Counted from the stretch's first letter, positions 31,896 to 43,126 are shown. The stretch is DNA of 64,000 bases from Pseudoluteimonas sp044226035 (GCA_044226035.1 JBGAHT010000002.1:11048-75047); one strand, 5' to 3'. Numbers and translations: made by a program. The notes: a model not told the origin generated them from the sequence alone.

Positions 31896-32318
31896 ATGCA
31901 AGTCGAAATCTGGCACAACCCCGCCTGCGGAACGTCGCGCAACACGCTGGCGCTGATCCGCCACGTCGGCATCGAGCCGACCATCGTCGAATACCTGCGC
32001 GATCCGCCGGACAAGCAGCGATTGCGGGAAGCCATCGCCGCCGCCGGCATTTCGGTGCGCGACGCGATCCGCGACAAGCAGCCGGAATACCGCGAACTCG
32101 GCCTCGACGATCCCTCGCTTTCGGACGACACCTTGCTCGACGCGATGGTCGCCACGCCGGTGCTGATCAACCGGCCGTTCGTGTTCTCGCCGATGGGCGC
32201 GCGCCTGTGCCGCCCGGATTCGTCGCGGGTGCTCGACATCCTGCCGCCCTGCGACAAGCCGTTCGCCAAGGAAGACGGCGAAGTGGTGATCGACGCGAAC
32301 GGGAAGCGCGTCGGCTGA
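31896..32318 (+). CDS. arsC: Arsenate reductase (glutaredoxin-coupled), ArsC/Spx family
   Basis: 140 residues, the usual length. Catalytic Cys11 in WHNPACGTSRNTLAL; the conserved Arg triad is represented in the DPPDKQRLREAI and NRPFVFSPMGARLCRP regions. It reduces arsenate to arsenite using glutathione and glutaredoxin. No ars regulator or efflux pump is adjacent, so this may be a general detoxification copy (YfgD-like) rather than part of an ars operon. A GTAG REP triplet follows. Confidence 0.9.
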   Translation: MQVEIWHNPACGTSRNTLALIRHVGIEPTIVEYLRDPPDKQRLREAIAAAGISVRDAIRDKQPEYRELGLDDPSLSDDTLLDAMVATPVLINRPFVFSPMGARLCRPDSSRVLDILPPCDKPFAKEDGEVVIDANGKRVG

Positions 32319-32328
32319 CGATGAACCT

Positions 32329-32413
32329 GTAGAGCCGAGCTTGCTCGGCTCCGGCCTTGATTGAGCCGAGATGTTCGGCTCATCGAAAAGCAGCCGAGCT
32401 TGCTCGGCTCTAC
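32329..32413. repeat. GTAG-headed REP triplet (SMAG-type)
   Basis: Three stem-loops. GTAGAGCCGAGCTTGCTCGGCTC at the left, TGAGCCGA-N5-TCGGCTCA in the middle, and the reverse of the left unit at the right, ending GTAG on the minus strand. The GTAG head and facing orientation match REPs known from Stenotrophomonas and relatives, mobilised by RAYT transposases. It separates convergent arsC and the isomerase gene and probably ends both messages. Confidence 0.85.
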
Positions 32414-32419
32414 AAAAGT

Positions 32420-33196
32420 CTATTTCCCGATGCGCGCCAGCATCGCGCGCAGCCCCGCCTGCGTGTCCGGTTCCAGCCACGCATCGAGGAAATGCTCGAG
32501 CTGGATGCGCTCGGGCTGCAGCGCGGCAACGAGGTCCGCGCGCGCGATCGCGCGGGTGCGCAGCATCGGTTGGCGCGGCAGCGCGAGCAGCGCATCCAGC
32601 CACGCCAGCGCGCGGGTGCCGACGGCATCGACCGCGGCGAGTTCGTCGACCAGGCCGATGTCGAACGCGCGCGCGGAATCCACCATTTCGCCGGCGATGA
32701 GCATCCGTTCGGCGCGATAGGCGCCGACCACGCGCCGCAACAGGTGCTGGATGCCTTCGGGCGCGACCAGGCCGACCTGGGTTTCGTTCAGGCCGATGCG
32801 GAACGGTCGACCAGCATCTTCAGAGCGTGCCATCACCCGGTAATCGCAGCACAGCGCGAGCACGCAACCGCCCGCGGGCGCATGCCCGGCGATGGCCGCG
32901 ACCACCGGCACCGGGCTTTCGCCGATCGCGCGCACCGCGTCGAAGAAACGCGCCCAGGCGTCGCGCACCGCGGCGCGGTCGTCGCCCAGGCCGAGCAGGT
33001 GAGGCACGTCGAGCCCGGCGGAAAACACCTTGGGCCCGCCCGACAGCACCAGCCCGGCGGCGCCGCCGGCGACGCTGTCGCGGATCGCGTCGGCGAGTTG
33101 CGCGCACAGCGCGGGGTCGAGCGCGTTGACCGGTGCGCGCGCCAGCGCGAGTTCGACGATGCCGCTGGCGTGTTCGCGGCGTTCGACCAGGCTCAT
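32420..33196 (-). CDS. Enoyl-CoA delta-isomerase-like crotonase
   Basis: 258 residues. The crotonase fold is present, but the first catalytic Glu of hydratases is replaced (GGCVLALCCDYR). The motif GLNETQVGLVAPEG retains the single Glu used by mitochondrial-type Delta3,Delta2-enoyl-CoA isomerase (ECI1), and the segment HAPAGGCVLALCCDYRVM is strikingly ECI1-like. It would shift 3-enoyl to 2-enoyl-CoA during oxidation of unsaturated fatty acids. The start overlaps the stop of the DUF4139 gene (ATGA), so it is the second gene of that unit. Confidence 0.85.
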   Translation of the reverse strand: MSLVERREHASGIVELALARAPVNALDPALCAQLADAIRDSVAGGAAGLVLSGGPKVFSAGLDVPHLLGLGDDRAAVRDAWARFFDAVRAIGESPVPVVAAIAGHAPAGGCVLALCCDYRVMARSEDAGRPFRIGLNETQVGLVAPEGIQHLLRRVVGAYRAERMLIAGEMVDSARAFDIGLVDELAAVDAVGTRALAWLDALLALPRQPMLRTRAIARADLVAALQPERIQLEHFLDAWLEPDTQAGLRAMLARIGK

Positions 33197-34749
33197 GGAT
33201 TCATTCCCGCGGGCCAGCGGTACTGCACGGTGTAGGTCAACGCGGCTTCGCCGCCGGCGGGGACCTTCACCGTGAACTCGGCGTGCTGCGCGTCGCGCTT
33301 GCGCGCCGGCACGCTGCTCGCGGTCACCTGCCAGTCGGTCCAGCGCGGCAGCGGTTCGACCACGACGATGTCCGCGTCGCGTTGCTTGGCGTTGCGCAGC
33401 GTGACCGTGAACGACTCGCTCATGCTGCGCCCGGCGCGATCGAGCCGGAACCCATCGCGCCTGCGCTCGGCGGTGAGGTCGAACGCGGTGCCGGTCTCGA
33501 GGTGGATCGCCACGCCCTTGGGCGTGTGCGCCAGCATCGATTCGCCGAGGAAATCGCCGCCGTCGAACACGCGCACGCGGCCGGCCGGCAGGGCGCGGCC
33601 GAGGCCGGAGGCATCGTCGTTCTTCAGTGAGATGGTGGTCTTCACCGGCTGCGGGCCGGAGGCGTCGTTGTAGCCGGCGTCGACCAGCGGCTGCGGCGGC
33701 TGCCACACGCCGATGTCCGGCGCGGTTTCGTAGTCGCGCGTGCAGGCCACGCTGGCGAGGCGCGCGAACAGCGGCACGCGTTCGGTGCTGCCGTTGGCGA
33801 CGTCGAACGTGCCCGGCAATTCGTAGGCGTGGTATTCGCCGGAAGCGCGTTCCTCGGGCATGGGCGGCGCTGGCGCGGCTCGCGCGAAATTGTCAGCAGC
33901 AGCTGCGGCTTCATACATGACCTGGCCGCGTGCCTCGCGCTTGGGTTCGCCCGCGACCAGCGTCAGCTTCGCGTCGGCGAAACCCGCGCCGGAACGGTTG
34001 GCGATCAGCGCCGCGCCATCGAAGTCGAGCTTGCAGCCATCGCCCGGCGCCAGCGTCGCCAGGTATTCCGCGCGCCAGGCCATGCCGCCCATCGGATAGG
34101 CGAGTTCGAAACCGGCGTCGCCGGCCTTGTCCGCCTGCACCGTCCATTGCAGCGTCGCCTGCTGCGGCAGCAGGTCGGCGGCGTTGGCGATGCTGAAATC
34201 GTCGTATTCGCGGATCACCTTGATGCGCCCGTCGGGCAGGGCGAGGGTGATGCCGTCGCCGGCGGAAACGAGGATGCCCGATTCGGTCTGCTTGGCCCCG
34301 CCGGAAGTGAATTCGACCGACACCTTCCTGCCGAGCGCGGCGGCGATGGCGTCGCCGGCGCTCTTCGGCGGCGCGACGAAGCGCTGCGACCGCACCGCGA
34401 GGCCCGCGCCGACCGGCTTCAGCGTGGTCGCCTCGACATCCATCGCGCGCGGCACGCCGGTGGCGCTGATGCGGTTGGCGCCGGCCTTGAGCGCGTAGCG
34501 CAGCGTGCGGTCGACCAGCACGAAGCCCGGGGCGTCGCCGTCGAAATCGCCGCTGGCGGCGAGTTGTTCGTAATCGCCGCTGTAGACGGTGAGGCGGGTG
34601 TTCGCCGGTTGCGGCGCATCCGCGGGCGCGGTCGGCGCGGAATCGCCGCCGGCCTGCGGCGAAGCGACTTCGGCCGCGGGCGGCGTCGAAGCGTGGGGGC
34701 AGCCCGCGAGCATGGCGGCGAGGGCGAGCAGCGACAGGCGCGGTTTCAT
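33193..34749 (-). CDS. DUF4139 domain lipoprotein
   Basis: 518 residues. A lipoprotein signal (LALAAMLAGCPHAS, Cys17) leads into a Pro/Ala-rich linker and the DUF4139/DUF4140-type beta-rich region. Recognisable segments are LTVYSGDYEQLAASGDF, WTVQADKAGDAGFELAYPMGGMAWRAEYLATL, and the C-terminal SESFTVTLRNAKQRDADIVVVEPLPRWTDW. The function of the family is not established. It is co-translated with the isomerase gene; whether the association is meaningful is unclear. The promoter region is shared with the divergent copper chaperone gene (38 bp gap). Confidence 0.85.
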   Translation of the reverse strand: MKPRLSLLALAAMLAGCPHASTPPAAEVASPQAGGDSAPTAPADAPQPANTRLTVYSGDYEQLAASGDFDGDAPGFVLVDRTLRYALKAGANRISATGVPRAMDVEATTLKPVGAGLAVRSQRFVAPPKSAGDAIAAALGRKVSVEFTSGGAKQTESGILVSAGDGITLALPDGRIKVIREYDDFSIANAADLLPQQATLQWTVQADKAGDAGFELAYPMGGMAWRAEYLATLAPGDGCKLDFDGAALIANRSGAGFADAKLTLVAGEPKREARGQVMYEAAAAADNFARAAPAPPMPEERASGEYHAYELPGTFDVANGSTERVPLFARLASVACTRDYETAPDIGVWQPPQPLVDAGYNDASGPQPVKTTISLKNDDASGLGRALPAGRVRVFDGGDFLGESMLAHTPKGVAIHLETGTAFDLTAERRRDGFRLDRAGRSMSESFTVTLRNAKQRDADIVVVEPLPRWTDWQVTASSVPARKRDAQHAEFTVKVPAGGEAALTYTVQYRWPAGMNP

Positions 34750-34787
34750 CGGCGACTCCTGCAAGGCACGGGGGTTATCATAGGTGC

Positions 34788-35246
34788 ATGAACGCTTATC
34801 GTCTCGTCGCGGGGTTGGCGCTGTCGTTCGCGCTGCCCTCGCTCGCCGCCTGCGCCCGCGATGGCGGCGACGCGTCCTGCGCGCCACGGGTGCGCGACGG
34901 CTGGGTGCGGCTGGTGCCCGGTGGCATGCCGATGCACGCGGGGTTCGGCCGCATCGAGAACGCGTGCGCGGCGCCGGCGACCATCGTGTCCGCGAGCAGC
35001 CCGAGCTACGGCAGCGTGATGCTGCACGAATCGCGCATCGTCGGCGGCGTGAACCAGATGCGCATGCTGCAGGAACTGCGGCTCAAGCCCGACGACGCCG
35101 CGGTGCTCAAGCCCGGCGGGCTGCACCTGATGCTGATGGACCCGACCTCGCCGCTGAAGCCCGGCAGCCACGTCGCCATCGACTTCGCGCTCAAGGACGG
35201 GCGCCACGTGCTCGGCGATTTCGAGGTGCGGAACGCGCAGCCGTGA
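34788..35246 (+). CDS. Periplasmic copper chaperone, PCu(A)C family
   Basis: 152 residues with a secretion signal and possible lipobox (SLAACARDGG). The copper motif H/M-x10-M-x21-H-x-M is visible in MLHESRIVGGVNQMRM and LKPGGLHLMLM. Such proteins load Cu(I) onto the CuA site of cytochrome oxidase and help copper enzymes such as nitrite reductase. No oxidase or SCO gene is adjacent. A TATCATAGGTGC stretch lies just upstream, but no confident promoter is seen. Confidence 0.88.
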   Translation: MNAYRLVAGLALSFALPSLAACARDGGDASCAPRVRDGWVRLVPGGMPMHAGFGRIENACAAPATIVSASSPSYGSVMLHESRIVGGVNQMRMLQELRLKPDDAAVLKPGGLHLMLMDPTSPLKPGSHVAIDFALKDGRHVLGDFEVRNAQP

Positions 35247-35248
35247 TT

Positions 35249-35355
35249 CCTCCCTCCCTATCGCCGAAGGCGAAGGGGAGGGCTGGAAAGGGGTGATCCC
35301 TCGCGTGAAAGCAACCCCATCCCACTTCCCCCTTCGCTACGCGAAAGGGGAGGAG
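35249..35355. repeat. Family A palindromic intergenic repeat, copy 3
   Basis: Left arm CTCCCTATCGCCGAAGGCGAAGGGGAGGG, right arm CCCCATCCCACTTCCCCC...AGGGGAGGAG. It lies between the convergent copper chaperone and thioesterase stops, filling the gap. Confidence 0.8.
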
Positions 35356-35359
35356 TCGA

Positions 35360-35775
35360 TCAGCTCTTCAGCAGCGTTTCCAGCGCCCGGCGCACGCCCG
35401 GCGGCAATTCCGTCGGCTTGCCGTCGCGGCGGTCCACCCACACCGCGACGACATGGCCGTCGCAATGCAGGGTGCCGCTGGCGGCGACGATGCGGTGGTC
35501 GATGACCACGCTGCTGGTGCCGACGTGGGCGGTCGACAGCTCCACGAACACCTCCGCGGGATAGGCGATGGGGTAGCGGAAATTCAGCGTCGCCGACGCG
35601 ACCACCGGCGCGGCCTCGTCGGTCACCCAGTCCTCGCCGAGGCTTTCGAAGCATTCGACGCGCGCCTGCTCGAGGAAGGTCAGGTAGCGCGAATTGTTGA
35701 CGTGGTTGAAGGCGTCGAGGTCGCTCCAGCGCAACGCGACCCGGGTGCGGAACGTCTTGCGGGCGGCGTTGCCGT

Positions 35776-35779
<4 letters not shown>
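35360..35779 (-). CDS. Acyl-CoA thioesterase, 4-hydroxybenzoyl-CoA thioesterase family
   Basis: 139-residue hot-dog-fold enzyme. The catalytic Asp lies in RWSDLDAFNHVNNSRYLTFLEQAR, the YbgC/FadM-type signature. A likely role is hydrolysis of short- or medium-chain acyl-CoA. The start overlaps the uvrA stop (ATGA), so it is co-translated with uvrA, though functionally unrelated as far as can be seen. Confidence 0.88.
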
Positions 35780-38748
<2,969 letters not shown>

Positions 38749-38879
38749 CGGGGGAGGGCTTCCTGGCAGGGGCGGCCCGCGGCGGGCCAACAGGTGAGCG
38801 TAACGAGCCCCCGATTTGGGGGCAAATGCGCCCTGCGCCAAGCTAGGCCGGGGCGGTCGCGGGGACTGCGATTGGAAAG

Positions 38880-38980
38880 CCCCTCTCCCGTGGGCGGGAG
38901 AGGGGGTGGGGTGAGGGCGGTGAACCGGGCACCCTCATCCGGCCCTGCGGGCCACCTTCTCCCGCCTGCGGGAGAAGGGA
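38880..38980. repeat. Family B palindromic intergenic repeat, copy 2
   Basis: Arms CCCCTCTCCCGTGGGCGGGAGAGGGG-GTGGGGTGAGGGC and ACCCTCATCCGGCCCTGCGGGCCACCTTCTCCCG...CGGGAGAAGG. Part of the 335-bp uvrA-rplU gap; the remainder (38749-38879) shows no gene. Confidence 0.85.
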
Positions 38981-38989
38981 GGGACGGAG

Positions 38990-39019
38990 TTGCGCCTAAC
39001 CTGCTGAATCCCCTACAAT
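38990..39019 (+). promoter_or_regulatory. Promoter of rplU-rpmA
   Basis: TTGCGC (38990-38995), 18-bp spacer, TACAAT (39014-39019). The leader to rplU is about 58 nt. The same -35 and spacer occur before rpsP. Confidence 0.6.
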
Positions 39020-39083
39020 TCCGCTTCTGTCCGCCCTCGATGGCGGGTCAGGCCAGAATAACTACAGAACCGAGAGGCTCCAC

Positions 39084-39407
39084 ATGTACGCAGTACTGGT
39101 CACCGGCGGTAAGCAATACCGCGTGATGCAGGGCGAAACGCTCCGCGTCGAGAAGCTCGAGGCCGATGCCGGCAGCGAGATCAAGTTCGACAATGTCCTG
39201 ATGCTCGGCGACGCCGACGGCATCAAGCTCGGCGACGCGCTCAAGGGCGCCACCGTCAGCGCCAAGGTCGTCGGCCACGGCCGCGCCGACAAGGTGCGCA
39301 TCGTCAAGTTCCGCCGCCGCAAGCACCATCGCAAGCAGATGGGCCACCGGCAGCACTACACCGAAATCGAGATCACCGGGATCGCTGGTTCCGGCGACAA
39401 CAAGTAA
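39084..39407 (+). CDS. rplU: 50S ribosomal protein L21
   Basis: 107 residues, MYAVLVTGGKQYRV at the N terminus and KVRIVKFRRRKHHRKQMGHRQHYTEIEI near the end, complete. First gene of the conserved L21-L27-ObgE neighbourhood. A short Ser/Gly tail follows the core. Confidence 0.98.
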   Translation: MYAVLVTGGKQYRVMQGETLRVEKLEADAGSEIKFDNVLMLGDADGIKLGDALKGATVSAKVVGHGRADKVRIVKFRRRKHHRKQMGHRQHYTEIEITGIAGSGDNK

Positions 39408-39419
39408 GGAGACGCAGCC

Positions 39420-39677
39420 ATGGCACACAAAAAGGGCGTAGGTTCCTCGCGCAACGGCCGCGATTCCAACCCGAAATACCTCGGCGTGAAGATGTACGGC
39501 GGCCAGGCCATCGAGGCCGGCAACATCATCGTCCGCCAGCGCGGCACCCAGTTCCACCCGGGCATGGGCGTCGGCCTCGGCCGCGACCACACCCTGTTCG
39601 CGCTGGTCGACGGCACCGTCGAGTTCTCGACCAAGGGCGCGAAGAAGCGCCGCACGGTCAGCGTCGTCGCCGGCTGA
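39420..39677 (+). CDS. rpmA: 50S ribosomal protein L27
   Basis: 85 residues, MAHKKGVGSSRNGRDSNPKYLG start and RGTQFHPG motif. The N terminus is unprocessed-type (Ala2), as in most proteobacteria. 12 bp after rplU with an AAGGAG ribosome site; followed by a strong terminator. Confidence 0.98.
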   Translation: MAHKKGVGSSRNGRDSNPKYLGVKMYGGQAIEAGNIIVRQRGTQFHPGMGVGLGRDHTLFALVDGTVEFSTKGAKKRRTVSVVAG

Positions 39678-39699
39678 TCGCCAGCGACCGATCGCGACG

Positions 39700-39724
39700 A
39701 GCCCCGCCTTGGCGGGGCTTTTCG
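39700..39724 (+). terminator. Terminator after rpmA
   Basis: AGCCCCGCC-TT-GGCGGGGCT stem followed by TTTCG, 22 bp after the stop. It separates the ribosomal genes from obgE. Confidence 0.9.
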
Positions 39725-39732
39725 TTTGAGGG

Positions 39733-39833
39733 CCGGGATTCGGGATTGGCAACAGCCGCAACGCATTCGCCGATACACTTCCCGAGCCCGGGTTCCAGCT
39801 TTTTCCGAATCCCGATCCCCGAATCCCCGATCC
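39733..39833. repeat. GGGATTCGGG inverted repeat upstream of obgE
   Basis: CGGGATTCGGGATTGG on the left faces CCGAATCCCGATCCCCGAATCC on the right across a 57-bp core; the right arm reaches to 2 bp before the obgE ATG. No Shine-Dalgarno is evident there, so the repeat has replaced the normal leader end. Confidence 0.6.
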
Positions 39834-39834
39834 C

Positions 39835-40920
39835 ATGAAATTAGTCGACGAAGCCGAAATCACCGTCACCGCCGGCAACGGCGGCAACGGCTGCGTCGCG
39901 TTCCGCCGCGAGAAGTTCATCCCGCTCGGCGGCCCCAACGGCGGCGACGGCGGCGATGGCGGCGACGTCTGGCTGCAGGCCGACGAGAACCTCAACACCC
40001 TGGTCGATTTCCGCCACGAGACCCGCTTCAGGGCCGGGCGCGGCGAGGGCGGCATGGGCAGCCAGATGTACGGCAAGGCCGGCGCGGACAAGGTCATCCT
40101 GGTGCCGGTCGGCACGGTGGTGCACAACGTCGATACCGACGAGGTCATCGGCGACATGACCGAGAACGGCCAGCGCCTGTTGGTCGCGCGCGGCGGCAAG
40201 GGCGGCCTCGGCAACATGCACTTCAAGAGCTCGATCAACCGCACCCCGCGCCGGTCCACGCCGGGCACCGAGGGCGAGACCCGGACCCTGCGGCTGGAAC
40301 TCAAGCTGCTCGCCGACGTGGGCCTGCTCGGGTTTCCCAACGCCGGCAAGTCCACGCTGATCCGCGCGGTGTCGGCGGCGACGCCGAAGGTCGCGGACTA
40401 CCCCTTCACCACGCTGTACCCGAACCTGGGCGTGGTCAGCGTCGAGCCGCACCGCAGCTTCGTGATCGCCGACATCCCGGGGCTGATCGAGGGCGCGGCC
40501 GACGGCGCCGGGCTCGGCGCGCTGTTCCTGCGCCACATCCAGCGCACGCGCCTGCTGCTGCACCTGGTCGAGATCGAACCGCTCGATGGCGGCGACGCCG
40601 CGGAACAGGTGCGGGCGATCGAACGCGAGCTGGCGAAGTTCGACGCCGGGCTGATGGAGAAGCCGCGCTGGCTGCTGCTCAACAAGGCCGACCTGCTCAC
40701 GCACGAGGATGCCCAGGCGCAGGCGGAAAAAGTCGTGTCCGAACTCGGCTGGAGCGCGCCATGGTTCATCGTCTCCGGGCTCGCCCACGAGGGCACGCGC
40801 GAGGTGATGGTGCGGGTGCAGTCCTTCCTCGACGAACTCGATCGCGACGAACGCGAAGCCGCGAATGCGCTTTCTCCCTCCCCTTCCCCGGAAGGGGAGG
40901 GTTGGGGAGGGGTTGAGTGA
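39835..40920 (+). CDS. obgE: Obg-family GTPase
   Basis: 361 residues. Glycine-rich Obg fold at the N terminus (EAEITVTAGNGGNGCVAFRREKFIPLGGPNGGDGGDGG), then the G domain: G1 GFPNAGKST, G3 DIPGLIEGA, G4 NKAD. Involved in 50S assembly and stress control. The last 17 residues (SPSPSPEGEGWGGVE) and the stop are encoded by repeat A4, replacing the acidic tail usual for the family. Confidence 0.96.
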   Translation: MKLVDEAEITVTAGNGGNGCVAFRREKFIPLGGPNGGDGGDGGDVWLQADENLNTLVDFRHETRFRAGRGEGGMGSQMYGKAGADKVILVPVGTVVHNVDTDEVIGDMTENGQRLLVARGGKGGLGNMHFKSSINRTPRRSTPGTEGETRTLRLELKLLADVGLLGFPNAGKSTLIRAVSAATPKVADYPFTTLYPNLGVVSVEPHRSFVIADIPGLIEGAADGAGLGALFLRHIQRTRLLLHLVEIEPLDGGDAAEQVRAIERELAKFDAGLMEKPRWLLLNKADLLTHEDAQAQAEKVVSELGWSAPWFIVSGLAHEGTREVMVRVQSFLDELDRDEREAANALSPSPSPEGEGWGGVE

Positions 40921-40998
40921 GTCATAGCGCCATGGCTCGGCACGTACGTGCCGAGCATCCCCTCCCAGCCTCCCCCTGCATGCAGGGGGAGGAGGAAA
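40873..40998. repeat. Family A palindromic intergenic repeat, copy 4, with a 22-bp palindrome in its core
   Basis: Left arm CTCCCTCCCCTTCCCC...GGGGAGGGTTGGGGAGGGG overlaps the obgE 3' end; right arm CCCCTCCCAGCCTCCCCCTGCATGCAGGGGGAGGAGG. The core holds a perfect 22-bp palindrome at 40935-40956 centred on ACGT|ACGT. Confidence 0.85.
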
Positions 40999-41000
40999 AC

Positions 41001-41025
41001 AAAAGCCCCGCGCATGGCGGGGCTT
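41001..41025 (-). terminator. Terminator of rpsT
   Basis: Minus strand AAAGCCCCG ... CGGGGCTTTT, about 24 bp after the rpsT stop, directly beside repeat A4. Confidence 0.8.
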
Positions 41026-41048
41026 TCGCGGTGACGCCGAAGCGGCGG

Positions 41049-41318
41049 TCAGGCGGCCTTGAGCGCCTTGATCCGCGCGGTCAGGCGGCTCTTGTGGCGC
41101 GCGGCCTTGTTCTTGTGGATCAGGCCGCGGGCGGCCATGCGGTCCAGCAGCGGCTGCGCGCTGGCGAAGGCGGTTTCGGCGCCGGCGGCGTCGTTGGCGT
41201 CGAGCGCCTTGACGACCTTCTTGACGGCGGTGCGCAGCATCGAGCGCTGGGCGACGTTGCGGGCGTTGCGCACGACGGTCTGCTTGGCGCGCTTCTTGGC
41301 GGACTTGATGTTGGCCAC
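41049..41318 (-). CDS. rpsT: 30S ribosomal protein S20
   Basis: 89 residues, highly basic. ANIKSAKKRAKQTVVRNARN at the N terminus and NKAARHKSRLTARIKAL at the end. No ATG fits; the start is GTG at 41318, common for S20 and linked to its autoregulated translation in E. coli. A promoter 110-135 bp upstream gives a leader of about 100 nt. Confidence 0.95.
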   Translation of the reverse strand: MANIKSAKKRAKQTVVRNARNVAQRSMLRTAVKKVVKALDANDAAGAETAFASAQPLLDRMAARGLIHKNKAARHKSRLTARIKALKAA

Positions 41319-41423
41319 GAGGGAAATCCTGGTCGGTCGGTCGCCGTGGAGGCGACGTTTGGGGCGGTGGAAACCCTGCGCTGGCGGGATGTCCCGCGCG
41401 AAGGGGGGTCGGAAAGACCGGAA

Positions 41424-41452
41424 ATTATGGAGGATCAAGTGGTTAGGGTCAA
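41424..41452 (-). promoter_or_regulatory. Sigma-70 promoter of rpsT
   Basis: Minus strand TTGACC (41452-41447), 17-bp spacer, CATAAT (41429-41424). Predicted start near 41417, leaving a long leader that could hold the S20 autoregulatory site. Confidence 0.75.
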
Positions 41453-41488
41453 CCAGGCCGGCCGTGGGCGGGCGCGGGCGGGGCAGGC

Positions 41489-43126
41489 ATGAGCGGGACG
41501 ACCTCGAAGCCGCCGGCGAGCGGGCACCGGAGCATGGCCCGCGGCATCCTGTCCTTCGGCGGGATGACCATGCTCAGCCGGGTGTTCGGGCTGGTCCGCG
41601 ACCGCCTGATCGGCCACTACTTCGGCGCGAACGCGATGACCGACGCGTTCTTCGTCGCCTTCCGCATCCCCAACTTCATGCGCCGGCTGTTCGCCGAGGG
41701 CTCGTTCTCCACCGCCTTCGTGCCGGTGTTCACCGAGATCAAGGAAAAGCGCAGCCACGCCGAGCTGAAGGAACTGATGGCGCGCACCGCCGGCACCCTG
41801 GGCGGGGTGCTGCTGGTGGTGACCGCGATCGGGATGCTGGCCTCGCCATGGCTGGCGGCGCTGTTCTCCAACCACGCCGAGCCGGTGCCGGGGCAACAGG
41901 CGCTGATCGTGCGCCTGCTGCTGCTGACGTTCCCGTTCCTGCTGTTCGTGTCGCTGACCGCGCTCGCCGCGGGCGCGCTCAACAGCTACCACCGGTTCGG
42001 GCTGCCGGCGTTCACCCCGATCATTCTCAACCTGTGCATGATCGCCGGCTCGATCTGGGGCTCGAAGATCGCCGACCCGCCGATCATGGCGCTGGGCTGG
42101 GCGGTGCTGGCCGGCGGCATCCTGCAGCTGCTGTTCCAGTTCCCGCAGCTGGCGCAGCTCGACCTGCTCGCGCTGCCGCGCTGGGGCTGGGGCCATCCGG
42201 AGGTGCGGCGGGTGGTGAAGCTGATGGTGCCGACCCTGATCGGTTCCTCGGTCGCGCAGATCAACCTGCTGTTCGACACCTTCATCGCGGCCAAGCTCGC
42301 CTCCGGCTCGCAGAGCTGGCTGTCGACCGCCGACCGCTTCCTCGAGCTGCCGCTGGGCGTGTTCGCGATCGCGCTCGGCACGGTGGTGCTGCCGACGCTG
42401 TCGCGCCACCACGTCAACGAGGACCGGCAGGCGTTCTCGCGTTCGCTCGACTGGGGCCTGCGCGCCACCTTCCTGATCATCGTGCCGGCGATGCTGGGGC
42501 TGATGCTGCTGTCGCTGCCGCTGGTCTCGACCCTGTTCCAGACCGGGCGCTTCGATGCGTTCGCGGCGAAGATGACCGCGCTGTCGGTGTTCGGCCTGAG
42601 CTTCGGCCTGCCGGCGTTCGCGCTGGTCAAGACCGTGCTGCCGGCGTTCTACGCGCGCCAGGACACGCGCACGCCGATGCGCGCCGGCATCGCCGCGCTG
42701 GTGGCGAACATGGTGTTCAACATCGCCCTGCTGGCGCTGCTCTACGCCTGGAAGGTGCCGCCGGAAGCGCGGGCGAACGGGATCATGGCCGGCCTCGCCA
42801 GCACGCCCGGCCTGCATTTCGCGCTGGGCATCGCCAGCGCGCTGTCGAGCTACCTCAACCTCGGCCTGCTGCTGTACTGGCTGCGCAAGGCCCGGGTCTA
42901 CGATCCGGCGCCGGGCTGGGGCGGGTTCCTGCTCAAGCTCGGCGTCGCCAACGCGGCGATGGCGGCGGTGCTGCTGTTCGGCCTGTGGCTTGCGCCCGAG
43001 TTCACCGCCATGGGCGCGTGGTCGCGGGTCTGGTGGCTGGCCGCGCTGGTGGCCGGCGGCGGCCTGGCCTATGCGCTGGCGATGCTGGCGCTGGGCTTCC
43101 GCCCGCGCGATTTCCGCGAGCATTGA
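41489..43126 (+). CDS. murJ: Lipid II flippase
   Basis: 545-residue MOP-superfamily flippase, about 14 membrane helices. Family-typical opening MARGILSFGGMTMLSRVFGLVRDRL, FRIPNFMRRLFAEGSFS and the periplasmic/central RDTRTP-like segment ARQDTRTPMRAGI. It moves lipid II to the periplasmic side for peptidoglycan synthesis. It is followed by ribF-ileS-lspA, the usual order. The first Met is accepted; MARGILS at residue 16 is an alternative. Confidence 0.95.
   Translation: MSGTTSKPPASGHRSMARGILSFGGMTMLSRVFGLVRDRLIGHYFGANAMTDAFFVAFRIPNFMRRLFAEGSFSTAFVPVFTEIKEKRSHAELKELMARTAGTLGGVLLVVTAIGMLASPWLAALFSNHAEPVPGQQALIVRLLLLTFPFLLFVSLTALAAGALNSYHRFGLPAFTPIILNLCMIAGSIWGSKIADPPIMALGWAVLAGGILQLLFQFPQLAQLDLLALPRWGWGHPEVRRVVKLMVPTLIGSSVAQINLLFDTFIAAKLASGSQSWLSTADRFLELPLGVFAIALGTVVLPTLSRHHVNEDRQAFSRSLDWGLRATFLIIVPAMLGLMLLSLPLVSTLFQTGRFDAFAAKMTALSVFGLSFGLPAFALVKTVLPAFYARQDTRTPMRAGIAALVANMVFNIALLALLYAWKVPPEARANGIMAGLASTPGLHFALGIASALSSYLNLGLLLYWLRKARVYDPAPGWGGFLLKLGVANAAMAAVLLFGLWLAPEFTAMGAWSRVWWLAALVAGGGLAYALAMLALGFRPRDFREH

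Noticed and set aside
32329..32413. CRISPR-like array
   Set aside because: Three stem-loops in alternating orientation with no constant spacers; fits a REP cluster.
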